A stretch of DNA of 64,000 nucleotides from Linyphia triangularis (Eukaryota; Arthropoda; Arachnida; Araneae; Linyphiidae): contig OZ021732.1 of NCBI GenBank assembly GCA_963978545.1, forward strand, positions 20,195,521 through 20,259,520. The letters are read 5' to 3'. Positions 44,022 to 54,934 of this stretch are shown one piece after another. The position numbers and the translations under genes are program-made. A model generated the notes under the pieces. The model worked only from the letters and a program-made list of their open reading frames with translations, was not told the origin of the DNA and ran no database searches. Each line of letters begins with the position of its first letter. The first letter of the stretch is position 1.

Positions 44022-44741
44022 GGGGGTCCGGTACCGAAAATAAATTTTTTTTTATTTATGTACAATTTTATGTCAAAAATTTATTTTATGTATGAGATAC
44101 TATTTATATATCTTTGAGAAAAAAAAATTTGAAATTTTGTGTTTAGTTATTTAAAAAAAATTTAAAAACCAAGAAAAATCCATAATAATTGATGTTTGCG
44201 TATTTTGATATAAGTCAAGAAAAAATAAATTTTTTTTCAAAGTGAAAGCTTTCTGTAATACATAATTATATAAAGAAAATTTTGTCTTCACAGAATTTTG
44301 ATAGGTGAATTTAAAAAAATGAAAAAAATTCTCAAAGTTAAAATATTGAAATTTTTGCTTTTTTTTATGTTATCTTTTATGCTAAATGTTATGTTTTAAA
44401 ACAGAACTAAAAAAATAAAATTCTGTGAAGACAAAATATTTAAAACTATATAAATTAAATGTTCCAAAAATTTGAATAGCCAATTGTTAATGGTTCTGGA
44501 GATATATCGATTTGAATATGCAACATCTGTGAAAAACACTAGTGCTCGAAAAACGCACTTCAAGCAGACGCTTCAATGTGTTACGCCCATTAGTGATGTT
44601 TAAATCACAGGTAATTTTGTGGCGTTCTAATCACCGGAGGAATAAGATAAAAACATCATTCCCTTCAGGAATGTATGAACTATTTTTTAAAATCAGAAAA
44701 AAAATTTGGGATTTTTGAAGAAATTTCGGTACTGGACCCCC
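44022..44741. mobile_element. 720-bp TTAA-type MITE inside the foldback left arm
   Basis: The ends are GGGGGTCCGGTACCGAAA and, inversely, GGGGGTCCAGTACCGAAA, flanked by TTAA at 44018-44021 and 44742-44745. The right arm has the unoccupied site (ATTAATATG near 48666, a single TTAA read inversely), which proves insertion with TTAA duplication. TTAA targets are typical of piggyBac and Kolobok elements. The interior is AT-rich without coding. A second TTAA element with GGGGGTT ends lies at 60389. Confidence 0.95.
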
Positions 44742-44813
44742 TTAATATGTTATAAATTTCGGTCCCGTGGTTTATAAACCAAGTTTTCGACCTCCTAACC
44801 CTTGTGCGTTCTC

Positions 44814-46752
44814 CGTGATGCATCAAAAACAGAGCCGTTTTTCAGTTTATACGTCATAACACTTTGCCAATGGATCTTAGAAACAAATATTATATTCAAA
44901 AGTTGTAGAATATTAAATTTGCTACAACTTTTGTACACAAAGTTTTTTGGTAGACCTATTAGGGAAATAGTTATGTCGTATCAAAGTCAAAACTTTTTCG
45001 TAAAAATGCTACTTTTTTAAGATTTGTGTCAAGTTTTTTTATTATATCTTCATAATGGTACATTTTAGAGAAAAAGTTTGGAATAAAAAATGTAGAACAA
45101 TAAATTTCCTACAAGTTTTCTATATAAACTTATTTTCTAGAACTAATAACAAAGGAGTTACTCTGCTTTGTGTATTTTCCGTGGTGCACCACAAAAAAAT
45201 ACGTTTTTCAGTTTATAGATCATAACTCTTTTGCAATGCATTTTAGAAACAAACATTAAATTTAAAAGTTGTAGAAAATTAAATTCTCTATAACTTTTGT
45301 GAACAATTTGCTTTTGTAAAGCTATTATGTAAAGAGTTACGTAGCATCAAAGTAAAAACCTTTTAGTAAAAATGCTGCTTTTTTAAGTTTTTTGCCGAGT
45401 TTTTCAATTATATCTTCATAACAATAAGTCGTAGGGAAAAATATATTAAGCAAAAGTTGTAGATCTATAAATTTGCTATAAGTTTTATACAAAAAGTTAC
45501 TATCTAGGACTAATAACTAAGGAGCTACTCTTCTTTGAAGGTTTACGAGATGATAACCTATAATATTGTTGCACAAATTGTCTGTATATATTGTAAATAG
45601 TGACGTATTATTTCAAAATTCTATTGTAATTTATTTTTATCTTATTTTATTTATTAATTAATAGCGATTATACAAGTTAGAAAAAGGTGGCAACACCTAA
45701 AGCAATCGAGAAGTTTCGAGATATTTCTTTTCCGATGAATTGGCTGAAAATTTCGAGAATGTCTCACGCGCTTGTATATAAAAGACTGGAGAACGGGAAA
45801 GTTTTCAGATGTACTTCGGACTTCGTTGAAAGCTGATCGCGATCGCTTTGTTGACCTATTAGAGTAAGCTTGTATAATCGCTATATTCGAAGCTGTTCTC
45901 GTTGAAGCTTGTATTGAAGATTAATAGTGATTGCACTGTTATCTGTGAATAAATTTTGTGAGTTTTCTGAAGAGAATAAATACTAGTTTTTATCTAAAAA
46001 ACTGTGCCGTCATTGCCTCAGCGGAAAAATTCGTAACAATATATTATGTATAGGTAGGGGTTTAAAAATAGCTTCTTACTGCATAGTCTGACAATTTTAA
46101 TAAAAAAAAAATAAAACGATATATACATAATACTAATGGTAATGTAAAATAAAAAGTGGAAATATATTAAATAATGTATATATCTATATACAATAACGGT
46201 AATATCAATTTACCATTTTCGCCATGGTGCACCAAAAACCTTCTGAATTCTGAAATTTTGAATTTTTTTCAGTATACCGATCATATCCTTTTTCCACTGC
46301 ATTTTATAGGGAAAAAAATTATATTTTAGGTTGTAGAGAATTAAATTTTCTACCACTAATGTATATGCAAAATTTGTTTTGTAGAACTATTGCATGAAAA
46401 ACCAATTGTATGAAAATCATCAAAGCAAAAACTCTTTCGTAAAAATACCATTTTAAGATTCTTGTCTAGTTTTTAGATGATATCCATAAAAGTAAATCAT
46501 AAAAATTGTAAAACCCTAAATTTGCTACGTTTTATATACAAAGTTATTTTATAGAACTAACAATAAAAGAGCTATACTTGGTAAGATCTAATATTAAAAA
46601 CAGTTTCTTACTGGAAAGCCTGACAAGTCTGATAAAAAATAAAACAATATATATATTAAAATAAGAGTATTATAAATAAAAAAATATAAATATTATAAAA
46701 ATGTATATATCTATATATAATAATAGTAATATCAATAAAACTTACAATTTAG
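44814..46752 (+). repeat. tandem units of the foldback left arm and inner extension
   Basis: Three diverged units start at the word CCGTGATGCATCAAAAAC (44814), CCGTGGTGCACCACAAAA (about 45178) and CCATGGTGCACCAAAAACC (about 46222). Each continues CAGTTTATA...CATAAC...TTGTAGA...TTTTTAAG...ATATCTTCATAA. Unit two carries the solo LTR. Unit three lies inside the arm pairing and has no inverted partner except at its head. Confidence 0.8.
45567..46038 (+). mobile_element. solo LTR, 472 bp
   Basis: It begins TGTTGCACAAATTG and ends CGTAACA, that is TG...CA with short inverted termini (TGTTGC/GTAACA). Flanking 4-bp duplications ATAT lie at 45563-45566 and 46039-46042. The matching place in the right arm (about 47850-47862, inverse AATAATATTTATG) lacks it. 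A TATATAAAAG box lies at 45775-45784 and AATAAA signals at 45948-45953 and 45975-45980, as expected of an LTR promoter and terminator. A 4-bp duplication suggests a Gypsy/Ty3-type element. No primer-binding site, internal region or second LTR is present, so it is a solo LTR left by recombination. Confidence 0.92.
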
Positions 46753-46757
46753 AAAAC

Positions 46758-47344
46758 TTATAAATTCTTAAATTTAGTTTCGTTTAGCCAAGAAGGCTCG
46801 GCTAGTTCCTCCGCTTCTTCTTGAATTAAGAGTTCTTTTGGGTCGTCTTCATCGTTGTCATCAATTATGATGTTCTCTATATTGTCACAGATTTGTCCAT
46901 GACAGTTTTTACATATTATGGAGCACTTGAGACCGGCCTTTCTACAAGCGCAGGCCTTTGTGCATCCTATGTTGCGCTGGCAGAAAATGTAGGACATAAT
47001 TGATTAAGGAACTAAATCCCTGGTGGTTGTAGTGGGAAGAAGTCTTTTACTGTTTGTTCGTCTTCCACCCACAGACCAGAGGATTTTTCAAATTGCCCAT
47101 CCTTGTCTTTACTTGATGGTATGTGCGAAAGACATGGTGCGTAGCAGCTTCTTGGGTCGAAGGTAGCTTTGACAGATTTAACTTGCTCCCAGTTGTTGAT
47201 TTGGAAAATTGCTTGTTGTTGCCCTGTCACCACCAAATAGAGCATGCTTGATACTGCTTCGGTGATGCTTGAAACACTGGCATTAGGATCTAGGAAGATC
47301 TTTGCAAATTCCTGTAATATTGGATATGATGAAGCAGCCATCAT
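46758..47344 (-). pseudogene. decayed gene in the foldback core, cysteine-rich C-terminus
   Basis: The upstream minus-strand frame (47344-47012) begins MMAASSYPILQEFAKIFLDP and ends near VKDFFPLQPPGI. After a frameshift the next frame (46997-46758) gives IFCQRNIGCTK then CACRKAGLKCSIICKNCHGQ, then an acidic tail DDNDEDDPKELL. I recall proteins of many arthropods ending with LPPAP...LL...IFC-x-C...C-G-C-R-K-A-G-L-x-C, commonly annotated as uncharacterised and repetitive. This looks like a remnant of that family. The cysteine spacing suggests zinc binding. Function is unknown, and its place in the element suggests a transposition gene or a captured one. Confidence 0.6.
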
Positions 47345-47644
47345 TACAACGCATGTATTCCAATACTAAGTAACTACACTGAGTGGTTGATATTCTGTCT
47401 GGATGGTTAGTGGTGGGGAGGAGTGGGAATGGTTTTTCGGTTCTTCTAATCTTCTACCCTGAATTCGGCAGTGGCAAATCTCACTCGACAGTATATGGTG
47501 TTTTCGCGGAAACTGAGTCCTTAAAAGAATTCCTTTACATGCCACTTATGCCTACCGACTTGTGATTTTTCTATTCCATCTCAAAAGATCTGTACCCCAC
47601 GTAGTTTAGAATCAGCCACTTGAAATCAGTCTATTTCTCATTTT

Positions 47645-48737
47645 TATTTCAGAATGCAGAAATTTTTGGTGCATCACGGCAAAATGTTAAATTTTATATT
47701 ACTATTATTATCTATAGATATATACATTATTTAATATATTTCCACTTTTTATTTTACATTATCATTAGTATTATATATATTGTTTTATTTTTTTATTAAA
47801 ATTGTCAGACTATTCAGTAAGAAGCTATTTTTAAACCTCTACCTATACATAAATATTATTGGTTATCATCTCGTAAACCTTCAAAGAAGAGTAGCTCCTT
47901 AGTTATTAGTCCTAGATAGTAACTTTTTGTATAAAACTTATAGCAAATTTATAGATCTACAACTTTTGCTTAATATATTTTTCCCTACGACTTATTGTTA
48001 TGAAGATATAATTGAAAAACTCGGCAAAAAAATTAAAAAAGCAGCATTTTTACTAAAAAGTTTTCACTTTGATGCTACGTAACTCTTTACATAATAGCTT
48101 TACAAAAGCAAATTGTTCACAGAAGTTGTAGAAAATTTAATATATGCTACAACTTTTAAATTTAATATTTGTTTTTAAAGTCCATTGCAAAAGAGTTATG
48201 ATCTATTAACTGAAAAACGTATTTTTTTGTGGTGCACCACGGAAAATACACAAAGCAGAGTAACTCCTTTGTTATTAGTCTTAGAAAATAAGTTTATATA
48301 GAAAACTCGTAGGAAATTTATTGCTCTACAACTTTTATTCACAAACTTTTTCTCTAAAACTTACCATTATGAAGATATAATAAAAAAACTTGACACAAAT
48401 CTTAAAAAAGTAGCATTTTTACGAAAAAGTTTTGACTTTGATGCGACATAATTATTTACATAATAGGTCTACAAAAAAACTTAGTATACAAAAGTTGTAG
48501 ATAATTTAATATTCTACAACTTTTGAATAATGTTTGTTTCTAAGATGCATTGGCAAAGTGTTATGAACTGAAAAACGGCTCTGTTTTTGGTGCACCACGG
48601 AGAACGCACAAGGGTTAGGAGGTCGAAAACTTGGTTTATAAACCACGGGACAGAAATTTATAACATATTAATAAATCAGAACTACATAACCTTTTGCAAG
48701 GTAAGACCCCTTTTTCAGTCTCTATTCCTCTGACTAT
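47645..48737 (-). repeat. right arm of the foldback element
   Basis: Intact arm without the MITE or LTR found in the left arm. Unit heads lie at 47669 (GGTGCATCACGG), 48231 (GTGGTGCACCACGG) and 48590 (GGTGCACCACGG). It serves as an internal empty-site reference for both insertions. Confidence 0.9.
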
Positions 48738-48889
48738 AGGTCATTGTGAGCGAAAAGTACAAGCAAATGGAAATCTTAGTTTCGGAAATGATCTAATATT
48801 ATCTATTATGTAAATTTCCTGCTAATTTAGTTGCATACATTAGGAAATCAAACTTATTGTTTTCAATTCCTTTGTATTAACTTCGATTG

Positions 48890-49130
48890 TATGTGTGGCA
48901 GGCAAATCTGCGGAAAGATAATTAATCCACTTGCCGTCATCCAATCTATCTGAAATTTAGAAGTTAGATTCAAGGTCGATAACAATGTCAGCGTGTCAAA
49001 GACTGCTTATGGAAGCTTCTATTGGTGCTTTGAATTACTATTATACACTCTTCTCGACATTCAATCAAACTGAAACTTCAAAACTTGGCAGATACAATCG
49101 ATGTCAATGACAATTCTTCCAATCAAGTTT
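48890..49130 (+). mobile_element. dispersed repeat family D, copy 1
   Basis: GGCAAATCTGCGGAAAGATA then ACTTGCCGTCATCCAATC and CTGAAA are shared with copy 3 (57440). A second, partial unit with ACATTCAATCAAACTGAAAC and CAGATACAATCGATGTCAAT follows at about 49056. The consensus head is CTTGCCGTCATCCAATCxAxCTGAAAxTT. Confidence 0.7.
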
Positions 49131-49254
49131 TGGCTCTCACTCAATGGCTCTTTTTACACACGTTTACGTTACTATTGCTTCACGGCAGAATTATCAGCTT
49201 TTACTTACGCTCTATTATCCAGATACCAATCGTAATTCGAACATGTACAATTTG

Positions 49255-49510
49255 ACTACATTTAGTGAGTGATACATCCCATGTTAAGGTTGATGCGGCA
49301 AAATCTTCTGAGGACTAATTAACTTATTACCGTCATCTAATCCAGCTGAAAATTAACAGATAGACTTGCTGTAAATGATCACGTACTCCAGCAAGTTTTG
49401 TAGGGGGAAAAAAAGTTAATAAATAACTCAGTAAGGGTGTTTTCTTCATAGTGGTCAAACACAATGAAAGCTTTTTCGGATCTCAATAAGTTACAATTTC
49501 TCATAATAAT
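49255..49510 (+). mobile_element. dispersed repeat family D, copy 2
   Basis: TAATTAACTTATTACCGTCA, TCTAATCCAGCTGAAA and AGATAGACTTGCTGTAAATG are followed by AGTTAATAAATA, TTTTCTTCATAGTGGTCAAA, CAATGAAAGC and AATAAGTTACAATTTC. The same order occurs in copy 5 at 61875. Confidence 0.8.
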
Positions 49511-49879
49511 TGGCAATACATAAAAAGGATATATATTAAATGCTTTATAATTTTGCACCATAATTCATATATAAATGCACACATACCATACAAATGAGCA
49601 TAAAAATAATCAATATTTGACTTGAAATCTTTAGTTATGCATCTCATTTCAGCGACTGTAATTGAAATAAAAGTGTATATATACATTACGAAAAACAAGA
49701 ACTGGAAACATCACACGAGTACTTAAACGCAGAAAGAAGCTTTGAATTAAATCCTCTTAAACAGCTTCTTTCAATATTTATTACACGACTGATTCCCTTC
49801 AATAATCAGCAACCAAATGAAATCTCAAGTTTTCAATCACGTGGAGTGAGCATTTCCATAAACCTCCCAGGAATTCAAA

Positions 49880-50205
49880 CATTCAAACAAACGCTGCTGA
49901 CTCAACACGTAACCCAATTGCTTCCAACAATTCGTCCCTGCAACATCGGAGCTCGAATTTTCCGGGGAAATTAGAACGAGAAATGTTTCTGCGGTAGTAT
50001 CTTAAACGGCATAACTTCCAAAAGATCGCTATCTCATTATTTCCGAACGTGCAGTAGCCGCTGTATTTGATGTTACCGACATTTATGGCGGGTGCAACAT
50101 CAAAGGCTTTTCTGTCGGAGGTTAGTAAGTAAAACGAACATTTTCCTGGTGAACGCGAGCCTTCTCGTACTTTTATGCGGTGTTGAAATATCAAATGGGC
50201 CTCTG
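49880..50205. promoter_or_regulatory. possible conserved non-coding block
   Basis: GC-richer, complex sequence. It carries ACATTTATGGCGG (caudal/posterior-Hox-like TTTATGG) and ATCAAAGG at 50099-50106 (TCF-like). A 103-codon minus-strand frame covers it (50194-49883) but has no motif I know, so coding cannot be excluded. Regulatory function is inference. Confidence 0.2.
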
Positions 50206-50209
50206 CTTT

Positions 50210-50737
50210 ATCGGGTTTTTAGATCTAAAACTCTGATGTAACTGATGATGTGATTTGAGGATGAGATCTGACAGGTGCGAATGTTTAAGGACAGAATCAA
50301 AATATTTCTTTCTGTTCCATTGATTGTGACTCGAGATACGACATTTGGGATACATAGAATTGAAAAATGCTGGTTTGCAGGTTGGTAACCTTTTAAGGTA
50401 CTTGACCACCTTGGAAAGCTAAAAAATACAACATTTTCAATATTTTTTTTCAGGTCCTGCATAAAATATTACAATGATTTTTTTTTTTAACTTTTATTTG
50501 AAGCTTATAGAATACAAAAATACTTGATTTTTTTTTTTTTCAAATTTTATTTTTTAACAACTATTCAGGAGACGCCAAAGTCGAAGCTTAAAAAAAATGG
50601 TGTCCCACGGCGGACAGTTATTCTCAGGATTGGTGAATCTGAAAAAAAAAAAAAAAAAAAAAAAAATAGCCCTGAATCTTGAAAAGAAAGGTCCCTTACG
50701 TGACAATTTACCACAAATTGCCAAAAATAATAATAAT

Positions 50738-50768
<31 letters not shown>

Positions 50769-51320
50769 GTATGTTTGAAAAAGAGGTTGAAAAACATCCC
50801 TGTTTTTCACTATTCTTTGCTAAAAAAAAACAATGTTATAATTAATTTGTTTTGGCAAAATGCGATAAATTGGCATACAAAACATCTCAACGAACAAAAC
50901 AGGACCAAAAACATTGAAATCGGCCGAGTAGTTTCGGAGATTAAGTGTCGGCCATTTGAAAAAATGTAGTTTCGAGAAGAACGCTTTTGAAGTTTTTACT
51001 CGCTATTTTTTTGTCAAATAATTTTTAAAAAATCAAGTAGTTTCACTTACAATTTGTTAATCTGCTATCAATAGACCGTAAAACCCTGGAAAAGATTGAA
51101 AAAATGCAAAAAAAAAATTTTAAATATATAAAACGTCAAGTACCTTAAGGATAGTAAAAGCTCAGGTAGGAGTATGTTTGTGGTATTAATCTTCTTAATA
51201 TATTTTAATATTATATTTGTATAGCAATTTACAGAAAAATTAAAAAAAAATTTTATATTTAAACTATAATTTTTTTTTAATTTTTCTTGTGGATATTTCT
51301 GGTTTTCATCATCTTCATAC
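50210..51320. other. low-complexity A/T-rich stretch
   Basis: Several poly-A or poly-T runs (50642-50667, 50739-50764) create artificial K- or F-rich frames. A block near 50900 (ATCGGCCGAGTAGTTTCGGA) may be repeat-derived. No gene. Confidence 0.5.
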
Positions 51321-51322
51321 AT

Positions 51323-51360
51323 CCATAGCTATAAGATATATAGATATCTTATAGCTATGG
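51323..51360. repeat. perfect 17-bp hairpin
   Basis: CCATAGCTATAAGATAT-ATAG-ATATCTTATAGCTATGG: arms of 17 bp, loop of 4. It is not followed by a T run and not associated with a gene. Confidence 0.92.
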
Positions 51361-51955
51361 TATGGCGTTGCTTGGTAGAAAATTAGTATTAGATGAGTCA
51401 AAACTTTAATATATTAAATAAAATATTTCATTCTGAAAAGGACATGTCACTGGCTTTGAGATATTAATAAAAAGTTGTAGTGATGAAATTATATGTAAAC
51501 AAGGACAATAGTAGTTTTTTCTAAGATGAAAAACTGTTGTTCAAATTATGAGCAAATTAACGTGCATGCTTTTACCCTCTTTTCCTGATCTTACCCCTTT
51601 AATCGTAAAAAAATTCAAGTTAAGTAGATTTGTTAACCTTAAAACTATTTTTTATTAGACCTTTAAAATTATTATCCTTACATATTTTGAATTATTACTA
51701 AGCAGTAACTTAATTTTGTGGAAAAAAAAATAAAGTTCACATAGCAATATAAATTTTCAAAGAATTTCGAAAAATTAAAATTATTAATAAAAAAAAATAT
51801 CCTAGCAATATACCTTAATTTTTAGACATTTGATTCTGAATAAATAAAATAGTTTTGAAGCAAATAATAAAAAACATCGGAAAAAATTAATATTTTTTTG
51901 ACATTTTGATTTTTTTTTAAAAACGAGTTTATTTTAAAAATCCGTCTAGTGTTCT
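51361..51955. other. AT-rich spacer
   Basis: Nothing recognised. Confidence 0.5.
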
Positions 51956-51970
51956 CAAATAGATCTTTAG

Positions 51971-52146
51971 TTGGTTGTTTTCAGATTATCTGGCGACGTC
52001 AGCATCACGAGGGCTATAATGCGCCGAAACATTCGTCATAAGACAAGCCAACATACATTTACAAACACCCATGCCTAACACGGGACTCGAACCCGCAACC
52101 TCGCGGTCTAGAAGCTAGCACACTAACCACTATACCGTTTGGTCAG
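51971..52146 (-). mobile_element. SINE-A copy 2
   Basis: Read on the minus strand: GCTGACCAAACGGTATAGTG, B box GGTTCGAGTCC and the body with TTTCGGCGCATTATAGCCC, ending AACCAACTA. Flanked by identical 15-bp duplications CAAATAGATCTTTAG at 51956-51970 and 52147-52161. Confidence 0.95.
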
Positions 52147-52164
52147 CAAATAGATCTTTAGGAT

Positions 52165-53815
52165 AACACAAAAGAAAATTCAAGTCATCTCATTTGTTTT
52201 TGCTGGAGTTTTAACATTTTAAGTAAAATGACAATACCAAAAATAACCACTGACCGATTCATTGCCGTTATGATTAATTATCCATAAAAAAATAATTGTT
52301 ATGCCATTGGTACTTATCGAATCAGTTAAAACATTTGCCTGAATAAGAAGATCCTTTCAGAATTTATAAAAATGCAAAAATTAGAAAGTCGATATTTTTA
52401 TAATTTTTTTTAAAACAAATGATACCGAGTCCCCATAAATTGTATTCCCAATATTCTGGATTGATCAAGATGCCTATAAAAAACCTGGTTTGAATTATTT
52501 CGGTAGATATCAAATTATGAGCATAACCCTTTCCCTAATTTCACCTTTTTCTTCACGATTACTAATTGGTTTATAAGAAACAACTTCTCCTAATTAGTTT
52601 AAAAGAAGCCATTGTGCTAAAATTCATTCCTCTAGCGTCTTGGGATAGATATGCAATTCGGATAAGCAAATTACATGCTGATACATTTGAGAATGCTATT
52701 TTTCTTTTTACTTCCTTTCTGTCTAATTAAGCCTACTGCAGAAACAAAAATTTTCGCTCCTTGACATCCACTTATAGGACTTATAGTGATACACAGGTTT
52801 ATAAATGGATTATACATTTCGTAATAACCTTATTTTTGAAAGAAAATATCAGTTAAACTTGGTATGAAGAGCAAACATTTGAAAATTGATTGAAAAAGAT
52901 TTTCTTTTGATAATTATCCTAGTTTCCAGATAGATAGCCCAATAAAAGAGTACATAAGGCATCATTATAAAAAATATGAGACAGTTAGTATTATTTTTTT
53001 ATACTGGAATGCATTTTAACCTAGGCTTCTTAACAAGGTATTACAAGTCATCTTCTTAAAAAAAACTTTTTCTTTAACAAGGTAGCCACTTTCAAGAAAT
53101 TCAAATATTTCAACTGTTCAATATTAAGAATTTTATTTTCAGAACGTTTGCTTAATTTAATCCTATTACTTCCTAGAAAACTGTTACAAGACAAAACCTA
53201 GACAGATGGTCACTTTTTATAAAAGATAAACCCATTAGTATTTGATTGAAAAAAAAAATACAGATAAATAAATTTCCTTTTCTGATTTTTAGGATTAGTC
53301 ACCGAAGACAATTTAATATCATGTTCTTCATATTCTTTTTTTATCCTCTTTTGAATTTTGCTATTTTCACTCTTCAAGTAGCCATATTCAACATTCTTCC
53401 AAAAAATATTCTCGTTTCAATTTTTTAAAATTTGTTAACAGTAATATATTTATTTTCTGTATTATAAGCCTTGATTTTTCACTGAAAAATAAGATTTCTT
53501 GTCTGATTACCGTCTGATTCATGTCTGAAAATCGTACAAGTAACAGAATTTTTAATGAAACTTAATAAAATTATTAATTAACTTAATAAAATTATTAAAA
53601 TATCTCTTTTGAATATTTTAAAAGAATTATATACTAATAAAAACTCTTGAAAGTGAGAATTAGTAATAGGTATAATGGTATTGAAAGGCATAATTTACTG
53701 TTAAAAATAAATTGTTTACGTTTTTTAATTTTATTCCATTAAATTTAGTTTCTTAAGATATCTCATACGAATGTTTTTAATATCTTTGTTCAAAATTAGA
53801 CGTATATGAATAACG
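52165..53815. other. AT-rich non-coding stretch
   Basis: Nothing recognised. A small duplicated AACTTAATAAAATTATTAA occurs near 53560-53598. Confidence 0.5.
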
Positions 53816-53824
53816 TCAAAGCAA

Positions 53825-53900
53825 AGGGGGTTGGGGGAAGGAGTTTGTGGATGGGCCATGGGGGGGGGGGGACTGGGAGGGAAGAAGGGGGGGGGGATCA
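53825..53900 (+). other. G-rich tract, possible G-quadruplex
   Basis: Successive G runs: GGGGG, GGGGG, GGG, a run of about 12, GGG, GGG and a run of about 10, all on the plus strand within 75 bp. More than four runs of at least three Gs meet the usual quadruplex pattern. A further AAAGGGGGAGGGGG follows at 54222. Confidence 0.6.
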
Positions 53901-53904
53901 CTTT

Positions 53905-54535
53905 CGTAACGTACTAGTTTCGCTTTTGCGGCACAAATTTAAAGTGTTCTTCTTAATTTAAAATGTTAAGAAAATTTAGCCCTCATGATTTGAATCAGTC
54001 AGTTGATCACGAATCACACTAATAAAATATATATTGTAATAAGTTTCATTTTATTTTATCTCAGTTAATCAGAAAACTGCAAACTACATTAAATGAGCCC
54101 TTTTTCGATTTTAGAAATAGAAGTTTGTGATAAAATTAATTTTTATCAGGGTTGTGGCGATGACGTCACGTAATTTTAGAGGTCAGGATCGGTCAAACGT
54201 GACTTAGAGTGCCATCAGGGAAAGGGGGAGGGGGATGTCAAGAAAGTTAAAAATTTGCGTGACTTAATTTGTCTACGTCCCCATAATATTTTCGTCGGCT
54301 AATTATGAATTTTTCCAAGAAGTTAAAAAAATATATATATTTGCAGTGACTCAATTCTCACGTGGGACTCAAATGAGTCTCGTGGTGGAATGGGGATTCA
54401 AAATTCAAAAACTAATTACAAAATGACGAAACATTGTTTTTAAAAGAAATTTTACAATTGTGTTATTCTTTGCGAAAGCATTATTTGCGATTCATTTGAT
54501 TTCGTGGAGTAAGTACATTAAATTGAAGCGTAAGA
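53905..54535. other. non-coding stretch with a CRE-like palindrome
   Basis: TGACGTCA (54161-54168) is a perfect CREB/ATF-type palindrome. ACGTGACTTAGAG and GCGTGACTTAATT nearby suggest repeat-derived sequence. Function unknown. Confidence 0.25.
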
Positions 54536-54539
54536 TACT

Positions 54540-54930
54540 GTGACTGTTTGCACACTTATATATCTACTATGTGAGTATGGAAATTAAATTCAATTTGCGT
54601 GACTAGTATTAATTGTACATAACTCTAAATATTTAAATTATTTCCGGTTGTTCGATTCTCCCAATCACAGCATTTGCTCATCAAGGAATTTTTGTGTATT
54701 TACATGATTAAGCAGAGGTTTCTGATTGAATTCGCATATTACCATTTTGCCCGTCTCAGCAATTCCATCGCTTTTGGTGGGTAATTAAAAACCTTTAACT
54801 GCCGCTCATTAGAAGAGAAATGAATTTTGCTAAAATGTGTGGCTATTAAGAAAGACCATTATGAATTAGGCGGAGAAGTTAATTATCATACCACCTTGTA
54901 TTGTGCGTCGTTTTAATGTAATTAAACCGA
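54540..54930. promoter_or_regulatory. possible conserved non-coding block
   Basis: Complex sequence dense in homeodomain-type cores: ATTAATTG, GGTAATTAAAA (54780), TTAATTATCATACC (54879) and GTAATTAAACC (54918). Also CCAATCACAG and a GATTAAGC word. No coding frame. Enhancer identity is inference. Confidence 0.22.
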
Positions 54931-54934
54931 AGGC

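Larger units (their letters stand above)
43968..48737. mobile_element. foldback-like element with tandemly repeated long arms
   Basis: The left arm (about 43968-46252) and right arm (about 47645-48737) are inverted copies. Shared landmarks include CCTTGCAAAAGGTTATGTAG, GGTTTATAAACCA, CCGTGGTGCACCAC, GAGATGATAACC and GGTTTAAAAATAGCTTCTTA. Without two later insertions the left arm is about as long as the right one (about 1.1 kb). Each arm is made of repeated units headed by CCGTGRTGCAYCA. The centre holds a decayed minus-strand gene with a cysteine-rich tail. Long inverted arms with internal tandem units are the hallmark of foldback (FB/Galileo-like) elements, though sequence relationship is not shown. 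The exact termini (near TAGTCCAGGGAATAG on the left) are uncertain and I see no target duplication. Confidence 0.85.

Noticed and set aside
44802..45020. 72-codon plus-strand frame
   Set aside because: It lies in a tandem unit of the foldback arm. The corresponding frame is not kept in the other units.
50565..50845. Frames with long poly-F/Y or poly-K runs
   Set aside because: Translations of poly-T and poly-A tracts.
51323..51360. Hairpin considered as a transcription terminator
   Set aside because: AT-rich stem, no T tract and no gene ending nearby in eukaryotic DNA.
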